The notes under the pieces: model-generated
The model's database searches: none
Seen by the model: the letters and a program-made list of their open reading frames with translations, nothing else
What the model was told of the DNA's origin: nothing
Position numbers and translations under genes: made by a program
Shown: piece after piece, positions 30,713 through 46,137 of the stretch
How the letters are laid out: the number at the start of each line of letters is the position of its first letter
How positions within the stretch are numbered: the stretch's first letter is position 1
Source of the DNA: Chersky-840 sp035532735
Lineage (GTDB): Bacteria > Actinomycetota > Acidimicrobiia > Acidimicrobiales > UBA8190
NCBI GenBank assembly: GCA_035532735.1
Contig: DATKQM010000055.1
Location: forward strand, 51,497-115,496
Direction of reading: 5' to 3'
Length of the DNA stretch: 64,000 nt

Positions 30713-31549
30713 TCATCGCCGGGCCCCGCGCTTGCGGCGGCGCCGGACGATCATCTGGTCGGACTGCTTGTGACGCGAGCGGGTCCGGCCCTCGGGCTTG
30801 CCCCACGGCGACACCGGGTGTCGGCCGCCCGACGACTTTCCTTCTCCACCACCGAGCGGGTGGTCGACGGGGTTCATGGCCACGCCTCGGGTCTGGGGAC
30901 GCACGCCCTTCCACCGGTTGCGTCCGGCCTTGCCGATGGAGATCAGTTCGGCCTCGGCGTTGCCGACTTCACCGAGGGTTCCCCGACAGTCGATGGGCAC
31001 GCGCCGCATCTCGGTCGAGGGCAGTCGGATGGTGGCGAACTGGCCTTCTTTGGCCACGAGTTGCGCGCTCATGCCCGCTCCCCGGGCAAGCTTGCCGCCT
31101 TGGCCGGGGCGAAGCTCGATGTTGTGGATGGTCGACCCGACCGGGATGTAGCGAAGAGGAAGCGCATTGCCGGGCCGGATCTCCGAGCCCTGGCCGCTCG
31201 CCAGGACGTCTCCCACCCGGACCTGGGCAGGGGCGAGGATGTACCGCTTTTCACCGTCGTAGTAGTGCAGCAGTGCGATGCGAGCGTTGCGGTTGGGGTC
31301 GTACTCGATGGCGGCCACCTTGGCCGGGACGCCGTCCTTGTCGCGCTTGAAGTCGACGAGGCGGTACTGCTGCTTGTGGCCGCTGCCGCGGTGCCGGGCC
31401 GTCTTGCGCCCGTAGCTGTTGCGCCCGCCGGTACTGGGCTTGGGGACCACAAGGGATCTCTCGGGCTTGGACCGGGTGATCTCGGAGAAGTCCGAGACGG
31501 TCTGGAATCGGCGACCGGCACTGGTCGGCTTGCGTTTGCGCAGGGCCAT
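30713..31549 (-). CDS. rplB: 50S ribosomal protein L2
   Basis: 278 residues, normal length. The peptidyl-transferase-associated C-terminal segment [26 protein letters not shown] is intact. Thirteen bases from rplW and 24 from rpsS. Confidence 0.98.
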   Translation of the reverse strand: MALRKRKPTSAGRRFQTVSDFSEITRSKPERSLVVPKPSTGGRNSYGRKTARHRGSGHKQQYRLVDFKRDKDGVPAKVAAIEYDPNRNARIALLHYYDGEKRYILAPAQVRVGDVLASGQGSEIRPGNALPLRYIPVGSTIHNIELRPGQGGKLARGAGMSAQLVAKEGQFATIRLPSTEMRRVPIDCRGTLGEVGNAEAELISIGKAGRNRWKGVRPQTRGVAMNPVDHPLGGGEGKSSGGRHPVSPWGKPEGRTRSRHKQSDQMIVRRRRKRGARR

Positions 31550-31562
31550 CGGAGGAGACCTC

Positions 31563-31856
31563 TCAGCTCTTCTCGAACAGGTCGATCTTGTCGCCAGGGG
31601 CGAGCGTGACGACGGCGCGCTTGGTGGCGGAACGGGTCCCGACGGTGTTGGTCTTTCGGTTGCGGCGCTTCTTGCCCTTGCGGTTCATGGTGTTCACGCT
31701 CTTCACCCGAACTCCGAAGGCCTGCTCGACAGCGTGGCGGACATCGATCTTGGTGGCATCGGGTGCCACCACGAAGACATAGGCACCGTCTTCCATGAGG
31801 GCGTAGGACTTCTCCGACACGACCGGCCGCACGAGGACCTGCGAGGCGTCTTTCAC
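31563..31856 (-). CDS. rplW: 50S ribosomal protein L23
   Basis: 97 residues from a GTG at 31856 that overlaps the rplD stop (GTGA). [16 protein letters not shown] and the extended loop near [18 protein letters not shown] are typical. It lies at the tunnel exit and docks trigger factor and SRP in bacteria. Confidence 0.96.
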   Translation of the reverse strand: MKDASQVLVRPVVSEKSYALMEDGAYVFVVAPDATKIDVRHAVEQAFGVRVKSVNTMNRKGKKRRNRKTNTVGTRSATKRAVVTLAPGDKIDLFEKS

Positions 31857-32686
31857 CGGTCGCTCCCGTCGTTCTCGGCGTCCGAGGCGTCGTCGGCGAC
31901 CGCGGGCGGTGCCTCGTCGGTGACTGCTTCGTCTTTGGATGGCGGTGCGGTCTGGCTCTTCGATGCGCTTCGGGCCTTGCGTGGAGCCGCCGCCGGCTTC
32001 CCGGGTGCGGGGGTGGTCTCTCCCGGCAACGTGGCGTCGCTGAACACCACGAAGTCACTCCTCAACACGTCGTAGGCGTTGAGTTCGGTGCCCTGCATGG
32101 TCTCGACGTCACGGAGGTTGGCGAAAGAGCGATCGGGGATCCCGTCCTCGGGCCCGAGCACGACCAGGATGCGACCGGTCAGCTCGAGGGCGGCCAGAGC
32201 CGCCACGGCGTCCTTGGTCCTCGGTGCGGGGAATGACCACTCGTCGACGACGACGACCTTGCCGTCCGAGGCGCGGTCCGAGAGGGCCGAGTACAAGGCG
32301 AGGCGGATCATCTTCTTCGGGGTGCGCTGGCGGTAGGACCGGGGCTTGGGCCCCAGAGCCACCCCACCTCCGGACCACTGCGGAGAACGGGTCGACCCCT
32401 GACGGGCACGGCCGGTCCCTTTCTGCCGGAAGGGCTTGGCACCCCCACCACGGACCTCGGCACGGGTCCGCGTCGACTGCGTGCCGGCGCGCGCCGCGGC
32501 GAGCTGGGCGGTGATGACCTGGTGCAGCACGGCTTTGTTGGGCTCGATGCCGAAGATCTGCGGATCGAGGGTCACGGTGTCGATCACGGTGCCGTCGATC
32601 CGCCTGCGCTCGACGGTGCGGTGCTCGGGCTCGACCCGGTCGCGTCGGCGCTGGCCGCCGGGGGCAGGAGCGGTGGCGATGGTCAT
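31853..32686 (-). CDS. rplD: 50S ribosomal protein L4 with a C-terminal extension
   Basis: 277 residues against about 200-220. The core tunnel loop is RGGGAKPFRQKGTGRARQGS. A Pro/Ala/Lys-rich then acidic tail occupies about residue 223 to 277 (ending DAENDGSDR). The N-terminal 28 residues are also extra and Arg-rich. The ATG at 32686 overlaps the rplC stop by four bases. Confidence 0.95.
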   Translation of the reverse strand: MTIATAPAPGGQRRRDRVEPEHRTVERRRIDGTVIDTVTLDPQIFGIEPNKAVLHQVITAQLAAARAGTQSTRTRAEVRGGGAKPFRQKGTGRARQGSTRSPQWSGGGVALGPKPRSYRQRTPKKMIRLALYSALSDRASDGKVVVVDEWSFPAPRTKDAVAALAALELTGRILVVLGPEDGIPDRSFANLRDVETMQGTELNAYDVLRSDFVVFSDATLPGETTPAPGKPAAAPRKARSASKSQTAPPSKDEAVTDEAPPAVADDASDAENDGSDR

Positions 32687-33336
32687 GACTTCACGCCGTT
32701 CGTGCCCTTGACGGTGTTGCGCAGGACGACCATGCCGCCACGGGGGCCGGGGACCGCACCCCGGACGAGAATCAGCTCCCGCTCGGCGTCGGCCTGGACG
32801 ACCTCGAGATTGAGGGTGGTGACCTGAATGCCACCCATACGCCCCGCCATCCGGGTCCCCTTGAAGACACGGGCCGGCGTGGCACAGGCACCGATCGAAC
32901 CCGGCGAACGGTGCTTCTTGTGGTTGCCGTGGGAGGCGCCTTGGCCTTTGAAGTTGTGCCGCTTCATGGCTCCGGTGAAGCCCTTGCCCTTGGAGACGGC
33001 AATGGCGTCGACCCGCTCCCCCGCACTCATGAGATCGGCGGTGAGCTGCTGACCCACCTCGAACCCACTGGCGTCGTCGAGTCGGAGTTCCACGAGGTGC
33101 CGACCGGGCTCGACTCCAGCCGCAGTGAAATGGCCCTGCTCGGGTTGGTTCAGCGACGACAGGCGACGGACCCCCCACGTCACCTGCAGAGCGGAGTACC
33201 CCTCACGATCAGCCGTCTTGACCTGGACCACCCGCAGGGGCGCGATCTTCAGCACCGTCACCGGAATGGCGCGGTTGTTCTCGTCCCAGACCTGGGTCAT
33301 GCCGACCTTTTCGCCGACGATCGCCTTGGTCGCCAC
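32683..33336 (-). CDS. rplC: 50S ribosomal protein L3
   Basis: 217 residues from a GTG at 33336 (VATKAIVGEKVGMTQVWDE). The conserved W-loop region GQGASHGNHKKHRSPGSIG contains the Gln methylated by PrmB in some bacteria. The open frame continues upstream, but that sequence is not L3-like. It is preceded by an unusually long 294-base gap after rpsJ. Confidence 0.95.
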   Translation of the reverse strand: MATKAIVGEKVGMTQVWDENNRAIPVTVLKIAPLRVVQVKTADREGYSALQVTWGVRRLSSLNQPEQGHFTAAGVEPGRHLVELRLDDASGFEVGQQLTADLMSAGERVDAIAVSKGKGFTGAMKRHNFKGQGASHGNHKKHRSPGSIGACATPARVFKGTRMAGRMGGIQVTTLNLEVVQADAERELILVRGAVPGPRGGMVVLRNTVKGTNGVKS

Positions 33337-33630
33337 GGTGGATGGGTCCCTTCCGTCCTCATGCTGGAGCGGCCGCATGTGGCGGCACGCCTGGTTTGGT
33401 TCTTCGGCGCCGTCACCGGCGCCCGGTTCGCATGCCAACGCTCCGCCCGGGAAGACCCGAACGGAGCGCTCGCCAGGTTCTGCCCCGAGGTCCCTACCTG
33501 GACTGCCGGCAGGCGCTCGGAGACGTCGATTCGGCCCTACTGGGCCGAAATCGGCCCGACCTGCGACGTTACACCATGGGTTCAGGGGCCTGCCAGACGA
33601 ATTTCGCCCTGCGGGCAGGGCGAGGCAGGC
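33337..33630 (-). promoter_or_regulatory. Structured rpsJ-rplC intergenic leader
   Basis: 294 bases without a gene inside the S10 operon. Three stem-loops are visible. (1) GCCTGCC 33588-33594 pairs with GGCAGGC 33624-33630, enclosing a perfect 9-bp hairpin (33604-33612 with 33615-33623), right after the rpsJ stop. (2) An 8-bp hairpin TTCGGCCC/GGGCCGAA at 33530-33549. (3) CGCTCCG 33439-33445 pairs with CGGAGCG 33462-33468. The first could terminate rpsJ transcription and the others form a leader for rplC. No family assignment is claimed. Confidence 0.5.
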
Positions 33631-33957
33631 TCAGACGTTTTGGATCTTGATCTCGATGTCGACGCCGGCAGGCAGGTCCAAACGCTGCAAGGAGTCCACG
33701 GTCTTCGGGGTGTGCTCCACGATGTCGACCAGCCGCTTGTGCACCTGCATCTCGAAGTGCTCGCGACTGTCTTTGTACTTGTGCGGTGAACGGATGACGG
33801 TGTAGCGGTGCCGCTCGGTCGGCAACGGAACCGGGCCCTGGACCTTGGCCTGGGTACGGAGGACGGTCTGGACGATCTTCTCCGTCGACTGGTCGAGGAT
33901 CTCGTGGTCGTAAGCCTTCAACCGGATCCGGATCTTCTGGCGCGATGCGTCTGCCAT
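33631..33957 (-). CDS. rpsJ: 30S ribosomal protein S10 (NusE)
   Basis: 108 residues from ATG 33957 ([24 protein letters not shown]). Serves in the 30S head and as NusE in antitermination with Nus[25 protein letters not shown] is canonical. It follows tuf after 43 bases. Confidence 0.97.
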   Translation of the reverse strand: MADASRQKIRIRLKAYDHEILDQSTEKIVQTVLRTQAKVQGPVPLPTERHRYTVIRSPHKYKDSREHFEMQVHKRLVDIVEHTPKTVDSLQRLDLPAGVDIEIKIQNV

Positions 33958-34000
33958 TGGTTGTCTCTCGATTCTCTTCCTGCCGCCGCGCCCTGATCCC

Positions 34001-35188
34001 TTACTTGAGGATCTTCGTGACCCGGCCGGAGCCCACCGTGCGCCCACCCTCACGGATGGCGAACAGCAGACCCTCGTCCATGGCGATGGGCTTCTGGAGC
34101 TCGACCGTCATCTCGGTGTTGTCCCCGGGCATGACCATCTCGGTGCCCTCGGGGAGGGTGATCGAGCCGGTGACGTCGGTCGTCCGAAAGTAGAACTGGG
34201 GCCGGTAGTTGTTGAAGAAGGGCTTGTGGCGGCCACCCTCCTCCTTGGTGAGCACGTAGACATTGGCCTCGAAGTTCGTGTGGGGCGTGATCGAGCCGGG
34301 CTTGGCGAGCACCTGACCCCGCTCGACGTCCTCCTTCTTCGTGCCACGGAGCAGTGCGCCGATGTTGTCTCCGGCCCGTCCTTCGTCGAGGAGCTTGCGG
34401 AACATCTCCACGCCGGTGACGACGGTCTTCTGGGTGGCCCGGAGCCCGACGATCTCGATCTCCTCGCCCACCTTTACCTGGCCCTGCTCCACCTTGCCGG
34501 TCACGACGGTGCCACGGCCGGTGATGGACATGACGTCCTCGATGGGCATGAGGAAAGGCCTGTCGATGGGGCGATCGGGCTCGGGGATGAAGTTGTCCAC
34601 GGCGTCCATGAGCTCGATGATCTTGGGGGTCCACTCGGGGTCGCCCTCGAGCGCCTTGAGGGCGCTCACCCGGATCACCGGGACGTCGTCGCCGGGAAAG
34701 CTGTACTGGGTGAGCAGTTCCCGTACCTCGAGCTCGACGAGGTCGAGGAGCTCCTCGTCGTCGACCATGTCCGCCTTGTTGAGCGCCACGACGATGGAGG
34801 GCACACCCACCTGCCGGGCGAGCAGGACGTGCTCACGGGTCTGGGGCATGGGGCCATCGGCGGCGGAGACCACGAGGATGGCGCCATCGACCTGGGCGGC
34901 GCCGGTGATCATGTTCTTGATGTAGTCGGCGTGGCCCGGCATGTCGACGTGCGCGTAGTGGCGCTTGTCGGTCTCGTATTCGACGTGCGCGATCGAGATG
35001 GTGATACCGCGCTGCTTCTCTTCGGGAGCCTTGTCGATCTGGTCGAAGGGGGTGAAGGCGACGTTGGGGTTCTTCTCCGACAGGACCTTGGTGATGGCCG
35101 CTGTGAGCGTGGTCTTGCCGTGGTCGATGTGACCCATCGTCCCGACGTTGACGTGAGGCTTCGACCGCTCGAACTTCTTCTTGGCCAT
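34001..35188 (-). CDS. tuf: Elongation factor Tu
   Basis: 395 residues from ATG 35188 ([20 protein letters not shown]). G1 is GHIDHGKT, G3 DMPGHAD, and G4 NKADM; domains II and III are complete (final [13 protein letters not shown]). The frame is open for 121 codons upstream, but that sequence is not EF-Tu. The only tuf copy in the window, downstream of fusA. Confidence 0.98.
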   Translation of the reverse strand: MAKKKFERSKPHVNVGTMGHIDHGKTTLTAAITKVLSEKNPNVAFTPFDQIDKAPEEKQRGITISIAHVEYETDKRHYAHVDMPGHADYIKNMITGAAQVDGAILVVSAADGPMPQTREHVLLARQVGVPSIVVALNKADMVDDEELLDLVELEVRELLTQYSFPGDDVPVIRVSALKALEGDPEWTPKIIELMDAVDNFIPEPDRPIDRPFLMPIEDVMSITGRGTVVTGKVEQGQVKVGEEIEIVGLRATQKTVVTGVEMFRKLLDEGRAGDNIGALLRGTKKEDVERGQVLAKPGSITPHTNFEANVYVLTKEEGGRHKPFFNNYRPQFYFRTTDVTGSITLPEGTEMVMPGDNTEMTVELQKPIAMDEGLLFAIREGGRTVGSGRVTKILK

Positions 35189-35215
35189 GACTGTTGCTCC
35201 GGCTCCCTGATCTCC

Positions 35216-35237
35216 GGCGGCTCCCCTCGGGGCCGCC
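35216..35237 (-). promoter_or_regulatory. Hairpin in the fusA-tuf interval
   Basis: GGCGG...CCCC, loop TC, GGGG...CCGCC between 35216 and 35237, about 28 bases upstream of tuf in a 130-base gap. It may attenuate or stabilise the tuf message; a separate tuf promoter was not identified. Confidence 0.35.
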
Positions 35238-35318
35238 TCGCTTCCTGTGTCTTTGGTGCTAGATGCTTCGTGGCTACCTGAGAGCCGAACTGACCGGCCG
35301 TCCTTGGTGCGAGCGTCT

Positions 35319-37415
35319 CTACTCGCCGCGTGCCCGAGCCACGATCTCGCGTGCAATCGAGTCCGGGACCTCGTGATATGCGCTGAATTGCATGGTGTAC
35401 GTGGCCCGACCCTGGGTCCGCGAACGCAGGTCGGTAGCGTAGCCGAACATGTCGCCCAGCGGCACCAGAGCCCGAACGACGTGGCTGGTGCCCCGCTGTT
35501 CCATGCCCTCGACCTTGCCCCGGCGGGACGAGAGGTCTCCGATGACTTCACCCATGTAGTCCTCGGGCGTCACCACCTCGACGGCCATGACGGGCTCGAG
35601 CAGGACCGGGCTCGCCCGGCGGGCGGCTTCTTTGACCGCCATCGACCCGGCGATCTTGAAGGCCATCTCCGAGGAGTCCACGTCGTGGTACGACCCGTAG
35701 GTGAGCAGGACCCGGACGTCCACCATGGGGTACCCGGCCAGGACCCCGTTGGTGAGAGCCTCTTGGATGCCGGCGTCGACGGCCGGGATGTACTCCTTGG
35801 GGATGACCCCACCGGTGATCTTGTCCACGAACTCGTAGCCGCCCCCTGGCCCGGTGGGCTCGAGGCTGATCACGACGTGGCCGTACTGGCCCCGGCCGCC
35901 GGTCTGGCGGATGTAGCGCCCTTCGACCTTCTCGACCAGCTTGCGGATGGTCTCGCGATAGGCCACCTGGGGCTTGCCCACGTTGGCGTCGACCGAGAAT
36001 TCCCGCAGCATCCGGTCCACGAGGACCTCGAGGTGCAGCTCACCCATACCCGAGATGACGGTCTGGTTGGTCTCGTCGTCGGTCCGGACGCGGAAGGTCG
36101 GGTCCTCCTCGCTCAATGCGAAGAGCGCCTTCCCCAGTTTGTCCTGGTCGGCCTTGGTCTTGGGCTCCACGGCCACGTGGATCACGGGCTCGGGGAACTC
36201 GAGGGTCTCGAGGAGGATCGGGTGGCCCGGGTCGGTGAGGGTGTCACCGGTTGTGGTGTCTTTGAGTCCCACCGCGGCAACGATGTCGCCGGTGAAGATG
36301 GCCTCTTTGTCCTCGCGGTGGTTGGCGTGCATCTGCAGGATGCGACCCACGCGCTCTTTGCGACCGCCCTTGGTGGCGTTGATGATGGTCGACCCCTTGG
36401 AGAGGGTCCCCGAGTAGACGCGCAGGTAGGTCAGCTTGCCGACGTAGGGGTCGGTCATGATCTTGAAGGCCAGCGCCGCGAAGGGCTCGGAGTCATCGGC
36501 GTTGCGCTCGATGGGCTCGCCCTTGGTGGTGGTCCCGATGGCGGGAGGAACGTCGAGGGGGCTCGGCAGGTAGTCGACGACGGCGTCGAGCAGGGGCTGG
36601 ACAGCCTTGTTCTTGAAGGCCGAGCCACACAGGATCGGCACCACCTCGCCGGCGATGGTGGCGCGTCGCAGTCCCTTGCGCAGGTCGTCGTCGGTGATCT
36701 GCTCGTCACCGACGTACTTCTCCATGATGGTGTCGTGGTAGTTGGACAGGACGTCGACGAGCTGGTGACGTGCCGCGTCGGCCTCGGCGGCAAGGTCGGC
36801 GGGAATCTCCTCGACGCGCCATTTCTCACCCATGTCGTCGTTCCACACGAGGGCTTCCATGGCCAGGAGGTCGACGACCCCTTGATAACCGCCTTCGACG
36901 CCGATGGGGAGCTGGATGACCGCCGGTACCGCGTCGAGGCGGTCCCTGATCATCTCGACAGCGCGGTTGAAGTCGGCGCCGATGCGGTCCATCTTGTTGA
37001 TGAAGCAGATGCGCGGGACCGAGTACTTGTTGGCCTGGCGCCAGACGGTCTCGGTCTGTGGTTCAACCCCGGCGACAGCGTCGAACACCGCCACGGCCCC
37101 GTCGAGCACACGCAGGGACCGCTCGACCTCCACGGTGAAGTCCACATGGCCGGGGGTGTCGATGATGTTGATCCAGCAGTCACGCCATTTACAGGTCGTC
37201 GCCGCTGAGGTGATGGTGATGCCGCGCTCTTGTTCCTGGACCATCCAGTCCATGGTGGCGGCGCCCTCGTGGACTTCACCGATCTTGTAGTTCTTGCCGG
37301 TGTAGTAGAGGATCCGCTCGGTCGTCGTGGTCTTGCCCGCGTCGATGTGGGCCATGATCCCGATGTTGCGGGTCCGGGCGAGGGGGAACTCTCTGATGGG
37401 GCGTGCGTCGGCCAT
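35319..37415 (-). CDS. fusA: Elongation factor G
   Basis: 698 residues. The translocase GTPase has P-loop [18 protein letters not shown]3 DTPGHVDF and G4 [10 protein letters not shown]; domains II-V follow, ending in [15 protein letters not shown] [19 protein letters not shown]. Ordinary length and order after rpsG. Confidence 0.98.
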   Translation of the reverse strand: MADARPIREFPLARTRNIGIMAHIDAGKTTTTERILYYTGKNYKIGEVHEGAATMDWMVQEQERGITITSAATTCKWRDCWINIIDTPGHVDFTVEVERSLRVLDGAVAVFDAVAGVEPQTETVWRQANKYSVPRICFINKMDRIGADFNRAVEMIRDRLDAVPAVIQLPIGVEGGYQGVVDLLAMEALVWNDDMGEKWRVEEIPADLAAEADAARHQLVDVLSNYHDTIMEKYVGDEQITDDDLRKGLRRATIAGEVVPILCGSAFKNKAVQPLLDAVVDYLPSPLDVPPAIGTTTKGEPIERNADDSEPFAALAFKIMTDPYVGKLTYLRVYSGTLSKGSTIINATKGGRKERVGRILQMHANHREDKEAIFTGDIVAAVGLKDTTTGDTLTDPGHPILLETLEFPEPVIHVAVEPKTKADQDKLGKALFALSEEDPTFRVRTDDETNQTVISGMGELHLEVLVDRMLREFSVDANVGKPQVAYRETIRKLVEKVEGRYIRQTGGRGQYGHVVISLEPTGPGGGYEFVDKITGGVIPKEYIPAVDAGIQEALTNGVLAGYPMVDVRVLLTYGSYHDVDSSEMAFKIAGSMAVKEAARRASPVLLEPVMAVEVVTPEDYMGEVIGDLSSRRGKVEGMEQRGTSHVVRALVPLGDMFGYATDLRSRTQGRATYTMQFSAYHEVPDSIAREIVARARGE

Positions 37416-37485
37416 GATGCTGAGCTTTCAGGTCGTTTCTGGATGGTCCTGGCGCCGGCGGTGGCACCCGGGGGCGCCATGTCCG

Positions 37486-37956
37486 CTACCAGCGGTAGTG
37501 GGCGAAGGCCTTGTTGGATTCGGCCATCTTGTGCATGTCCTCCCGGCGTTTCACCGCGGCACCGGTGGCGTTGGCGGCGTCGAGGACTTCGTTCGCCAGG
37601 CGCTCGGCCATCGTCTTCTCGCGTCGCTGACGGGAGAAGCCCACCAACCACCGGATGGCCAGGGTGGTGGCTCGACGAGGACGGACCTCGACGGGCACCT
37701 GGTAGGTGGCGCCACCGACGCGCCGGCTCTTCACCTCGAGCTCAGGTCTCGTGTTCTCCACGGCCCGCTTGAGGATCGTGACCGGATCGCCACCGGTCTT
37801 CTCGCGCACGACCTCGAGGGCGTCGTACACCAGGCGTTCCGCCAGCGTGCGCTTGCCACGTGACAGGACCTTGTTGACCACCTGGGTGACCAGCACCGAC
37901 CGGAACACCGGGTCGGGGACGAGCTCGCGCCGGGTGGCCGGGCCTTTGCGGGGCAT
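37486..37956 (-). CDS. rpsG: 30S ribosomal protein S7
   Basis: 156 residues. [18 protein letters not shown] and the C-terminal [13 protein letters not shown] are canonical. One base separates it from rpsL. Confidence 0.97.
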   Translation of the reverse strand: MPRKGPATRRELVPDPVFRSVLVTQVVNKVLSRGKRTLAERLVYDALEVVREKTGGDPVTILKRAVENTRPELEVKSRRVGGATYQVPVEVRPRRATTLAIRWLVGFSRQRREKTMAERLANEVLDAANATGAAVKRREDMHKMAESNKAFAHYRW

Positions 37957-37957
37957 G

Positions 37958-38329
37958 TCAGGACTCCTTCTTGGCGCCGTAGCGCGAACGGGCCTGGTTG
38001 CGCTCGCGCACCCCGGCCGCGTCGAGGGCCCCGCGGATCACCTTGTACCGCACACCGGGGAGGTCCTTCACTCTGCCGCCTCGGACGAGCACGATGGAGT
38101 GCTCTTGGAGGTTGTGGCCCACCCCGGGGATGTAGGCGCTCACTTCGATCCCGCTCGTGAGTCGGACCCGGGCCACCTTGCGCAGCGCGGAGTTCGGCTT
38201 CTTGGGCGTGGTCGTGAAGACGCGCGTGCACACACCACGACGCTGGGGCGCGCCTTTGAGCGCGGGCGTCTTGGTCTTGGACTGCTTGGATGCCCGACCC
38301 TTGCGGACGAGCTGTTCGATCGTGGGCAC
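37958..38329 (-). CDS. rpsL: 30S ribosomal protein S12
   Basis: 123 residues from a GTG at 38329. The streptomycin-related lysines are wild type ([14 protein letters not shown] and [13 protein letters not shown]), predicting no target-site resistance. First gene of the rpsL-rpsG-fusA-tuf run. Confidence 0.97.
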   Translation of the reverse strand: MPTIEQLVRKGRASKQSKTKTPALKGAPQRRGVCTRVFTTTPKKPNSALRKVARVRLTSGIEVSAYIPGVGHNLQEHSIVLVRGGRVKDLPGVRYKVIRGALDAAGVRERNQARSRYGAKKES

Positions 38330-38416
38330 GCGTGACCTCTGGACGATTTTCGGGACTTGCTCGCGGGAACTGCCGTGCGGGGGGTCATTGCGGACACCAC
38401 GCCTCGCGAGCAGGCA

Positions 38417-38446
38417 ATGCTAGAGCTTATGGGCTGTTCGGAGCAA
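38417..38446 (-). promoter_or_regulatory. Predicted promoter of the rpsL-rpsG-fusA-tuf operon
   Basis: Minus-strand -35 TTGCTC (38446-38441), an 18-base spacer, and -10 TAGCAT (38422-38417), in the 147-base rpoC-rpsL gap. An 8-bp inverted repeat (TGCTCGCG 38358-38365 with CGCGAGCA 38405-38412) covers the predicted start of the transcript. Confidence 0.6.
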
Positions 38447-38476
38447 TCGCGCCGGGGGCCGTGACGACGTCGGAGG

Positions 38477-42574
<4,098 letters not shown>

Positions 42575-42576
42575 GG

Positions 42577-45500
42577 CTAGAAGCTCCTCTCGGCGGCACG
42601 ACGTTCGTCTTCCTCGTCCGACCCGCGCTCGGGCCGGCTGATGTCGATGCCGAGCTCCTCGGCCGTCCGGAAGACGTCCTCGTCGAGCTCGCGCATCTCG
42701 ATCTCCTCACCGGTGGTCGACAGCACCTCGACGTTGAGGCACAGCGACTGCATCTCCTTGATGAGCACCTTGAAGCTCTCGGGGATGCCCGGCTCGGGAA
42801 TGTTCTCGCCCTTGACGATGGCCTCGTAGACCTTGACGCGGCCGAGGACGTCGTCGGACTTGATGGTGAGCAGCTCCTGGAGCGCGTAGGCCGCCCCGTA
42901 CGCTTCGAGCGCCCACACCTCCATCTCTCCGAACCGCTGTCCACCGAACTGGGCCTTGCCGCCCAGGGGTTGCTGCGTGATCATCGAGTACGGCCCCGTC
43001 GAGCGGGCGTGGATCTTGTCGTCCACGAGGTGGGCGAGCTTCAGGATGTAGACGTAACCCACCGAGATGGGGTTGTCGTAGCGCTCGCCGGTCCTCCCGT
43101 TGTAGAGGGTGGCCTTGCCGTCCCCACCGATGAGACGCGTCCCGTCGGCCGAGTCCGAGTGCAGCAGCTCGAACAGCCGCTTGATGGTGGGATGACGACC
43201 GGCGTCGTCCTCCTCGTCCCAGTGCGCACCGTCGAAGGCGGGCGTCGACACCCACACCGCAGGGTCGGTACGGGGCCGGGTCTTCTCTTCGTTGGCCCCG
43301 GCTTGGGTCTGGTGCGCCTCCGAACCGTCCCAGCCCCAGCGTGCCGCGTAGCCGAGATGGCTCTCGAGCACCTGGCCCACGTTCATCCGGCTCGGCACGC
43401 CCAGGGGGTTCAAGATGATGTCGACGTGAGTGCCGTCGGACAGGAACGGCATGTCCTCCACGGGCAGGATCTTGGAGATGACGCCCTTGTTGCCGTGGCG
43501 TCCCGCCAGCTTGTCGCCCTCGGAGATCTTGCGCTTCTGGGCCACGTACACCCGGACGAGCTGGTTGACCCCCGGGGGGAGCTCGTGCGAGTCCTCACGC
43601 GAGAAGACGCGGACGTCGATGACCTTGCCCGACTCACCGTGGGGCACCTTGAGCGAGGTGTCGCGCACCTCGCGGGCCTTCTCCCCGAAGATGGCCCGCA
43701 GGAGGCGCTCTTCGGGTGTCTGCTCGGTCTCGCCCTTGGGAGTCACCTTGCCGACGAGCACGTCGCCGGGCCCGACCTCGGCCCCGATGCGGATGATGCC
43801 GCGCTCGTCGAGGTCGGCCAGGATCTCCTCGGAGAGGTTCGGGATGTCCCGGGTGATCTCCTCGGCCCCGAGCTTGGTGTCGCGAGCGTCGACCTCGTGC
43901 TCCTCGATGTGGATCGAGGTGAGCACGTCGTCGCGCACGAGACGCTCGGAGAGGATGATGGCGTCCTCGAAGTTGTAGCCCTCCCACGGCATGAAGGCGA
44001 CGAGGAGGTTCTTCCCGAGCGCCAGCTCGCCGTTGTGGGTGGCCGACCCGTCGGCGAGGACGTCGTTGGCCACGACCCGCTGGCCTTCGTCGACGATCAC
44101 CTTCTGGTTGATCGAGGTGTTCTGGTTCGAACGCCGGAACTTGGCCAGGGTGTAGCGGCGGCGGCCCAACTCGTGGCCCAGCCGGTCACGCTGGCCGGAG
44201 CGGTACTCCACCACGATGTGGTCGCCCGACACCTCGGCCACGGTGCCTTCGCCCTCCGACAGCAGCACGTCGCCGGCGTCCTGCGCGGCGCGCGCCTCGA
44301 CCCCGGTGCCGATGTAGGGAGCCTCGGGGACCACGAGCGGAACGGCCTGCTTCTGCATGTTGGCGCCCATGAGGGCCCGGTTGGCGTCGTCGTGCTCGAC
44401 AAAGGGGATCAACGCGGTCGAGACCGACACGATCTGCTTGGGGGAGACGTCCATGAGGTCGACCTCGGCCGGGGGGACGTAGTCGATCTCGCTGGTCGTG
44501 CCGTAGGAGGTCGTGGTGGCACCTACCCGGACACCGGCACCTTGGGGCCCGCGTCGTACCAGGACGCGCTCGTCGACGAAGCGACCCCGCTCGTCGAGCT
44601 TGGCGTTGGCCTGGGCGATGACGTGTTCCTCTTCCTCGTCCGCGGCCAGGTACACGATCTCGTCGCTGACGCGACCGTCGACGACCTTGCGGTACGGGGT
44701 CTCGATGAACCCGTACTCGTTCACCCGGGCGTAGGTGGCCAGGGCACCGATGAGGCCGATGTTGGGACCTTCAGGGGTCTCGATGGGACACATCCGCCCG
44801 TAGTGGGAGCTGTGCACATCACGGACCTCGAAGCCCGCCCGCTCACGCGACAGACCACCGGGCCCGAGCGCGGAGAGACGGCGCTTGTGGGCCAGGCCTG
44901 ACAGCGGGTTGTTCTGGTCCATGAACTGGCTGAGCTGGCTGGTGCCGAAGAACTCCTTGATCGCGGCGACCACGGGGCGGATGTTGATCAGGGTCTGGGG
45001 AGTGATCGCCTCGACGTCCTGGGTCGTCATGCGCTCACGCACCACGCGCTCCATCCGGGACAACCCGACCCGCACCTGGTTCTGGATGAGCTCGCCCACC
45101 GACCGGATGCGACGGTTGGCAAAGTGGTCCTGGTCGTCGATCCGGTACCCCGACTCGCCGTCGGCGAGGTGGAGCATGTAGGTGGCGGTGGCCAGGATCT
45201 CGGAGGGGCTCAGCACTCCCTGGGTGGGCGAAGGCCGCTCCAGGTCGATGTCGAGGACACTCGAGATCCGCTCGATCTCCGGCCCGAGCTTGCGGTTCAG
45301 CTTGTAGCGACCGACCCGGGTGAGGTCGTAGCGCTTGGGGTTGAAGAAGGCGTTCTCGAAGTAGGCGCGCGCCGCGTCGGCCGACAGCGGCTCACCGGGA
45401 CGGGCTCGCTTGTAGATCTCGAGGAGGGCGTCCTCCCTGGTGGGCGCGAGGTCACGCTCTTTCTCCCACTGGCCTTCGAGGAAGTCGAAGTGGCGGACGA

Positions 45501-46137
45501 ACCGGTTGAGGAATCCTTCGTCCTCGTATCCGAGAGCCCGGAGCAAGACGAACAGCGACAGCCGGCGCTTGCGGGCCACCCGGGCACCGGCGGTGACGTC
45601 CTTGGAGGGCTTGGCCTCGACGTCGAACTCGATCCACTCCCCTCGGTAGGGGTGGACGGTGCCGGTGACGATCGTCTTGGCATCACGACCCGGCTGGAAA
45701 ATCACGCCCGGGGACCTCACCAGCTGGCTGACCACGACCCGCTCGGTGCCGTTGATGATGAAGGTGCCCTTGTCCGTCATCATCGGGAAGTCCCCCATGA
45801 AGACGGTCTGCTCCTTGATCTCCCCAGTCTGCGCGTTCATGAACCGCGCCCGGACGAACACCGGGGCGGCATAGGTCATGTCCTTCTCTTTGCACTCCTC
45901 CTCGGGGAACTTCGGAGGCGGGCGAAGGTCGGGGTCGGTCGGGTCGTACTCCAGCTCGAGGCTCAGCTGGCCGGTGAAATCCTCGATGGGGCTGATGTCG
46001 GCGAACGCTTCGGCCAGACCCTTGTCCAAGAACCAGCGGAACGAGTCCCGCTGGATGGCGATGAGATCCGGCAGTCGCAGGACCTCATCGAGGTTGGCAA
46101 ACGAAAAACGCTCCGGGCTCTTAGACCGTGAAGGCAA
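42577..46137 (-). CDS. rpoB: RNA polymerase beta subunit
   Basis: 1186 residues from a TTG at 46137 with an AGGAG site about 8 bases upstream; TTG starts also occur in other actinobacterial rpoB genes. The rifampicin region near residues 394-430 reads [30 protein letters not shown] in part, with the key Asp, His and Ser unchanged, so target-site resistance is not expected. The C-terminal clamp and [19 protein letters not shown] are intact. Confidence 0.98.
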   Translation of the reverse strand: MPSRSKSPERFSFANLDEVLRLPDLIAIQRDSFRWFLDKGLAEAFADISPIEDFTGQLSLELEYDPTDPDLRPPPKFPEEECKEKDMTYAAPVFVRARFMNAQTGEIKEQTVFMGDFPMMTDKGTFIINGTERVVVSQLVRSPGVIFQPGRDAKTIVTGTVHPYRGEWIEFDVEAKPSKDVTAGARVARKRRLSLFVLLRALGYEDEGFLNRFVRHFDFLEGQWEKERDLAPTREDALLEIYKRARPGEPLSADAARAYFENAFFNPKRYDLTRVGRYKLNRKLGPEIERISSVLDIDLERPSPTQGVLSPSEILATATYMLHLADGESGYRIDDQDHFANRRIRSVGELIQNQVRVGLSRMERVVRERMTTQDVEAITPQTLINIRPVVAAIKEFFGTSQLSQFMDQNNPLSGLAHKRRLSALGPGGLSRERAGFEVRDVHSSHYGRMCPIETPEGPNIGLIGALATYARVNEYGFIETPYRKVVDGRVSDEIVYLAADEEEEHVIAQANAKLDERGRFVDERVLVRRGPQGAGVRVGATTTSYGTTSEIDYVPPAEVDLMDVSPKQIVSVSTALIPFVEHDDANRALMGANMQKQAVPLVVPEAPYIGTGVEARAAQDAGDVLLSEGEGTVAEVSGDHIVVEYRSGQRDRLGHELGRRRYTLAKFRRSNQNTSINQKVIVDEGQRVVANDVLADGSATHNGELALGKNLLVAFMPWEGYNFEDAIILSERLVRDDVLTSIHIEEHEVDARDTKLGAEEITRDIPNLSEEILADLDERGIIRIGAEVGPGDVLVGKVTPKGETEQTPEERLLRAIFGEKAREVRDTSLKVPHGESGKVIDVRVFSREDSHELPPGVNQLVRVYVAQKRKISEGDKLAGRHGNKGVISKILPVEDMPFLSDGTHVDIILNPLGVPSRMNVGQVLESHLGYAARWGWDGSEAHQTQAGANEEKTRPRTDPAVWVSTPAFDGAHWDEEDDAGRHPTIKRLFELLHSDSADGTRLIGGDGKATLYNGRTGERYDNPISVGYVYILKLAHLVDDKIHARSTGPYSMITQQPLGGKAQFGGQRFGEMEVWALEAYGAAYALQELLTIKSDDVLGRVKVYEAIVKGENIPEPGIPESFKVLIKEMQSLCLNVEVLSTTGEEIEMRELDEDVFRTAEELGIDISRPERGSDEEDERRAAERSF

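Noticed and set aside
35189..35551. 121-codon upstream extension of tuf
   Set aside because: It overlaps fusA and has no similarity to EF-Tu; [20 protein letters not shown] is the canonical start.
35247..37208. A 653-codon plus-strand frame opposite fusA
   Set aside because: Antisense shadow; composition matches mirrored third-position GC bias.
42970..44901. A 643-codon plus-strand frame opposite rpoB
   Set aside because: Antisense shadow of rpoB codon structure; no recognisable motif.
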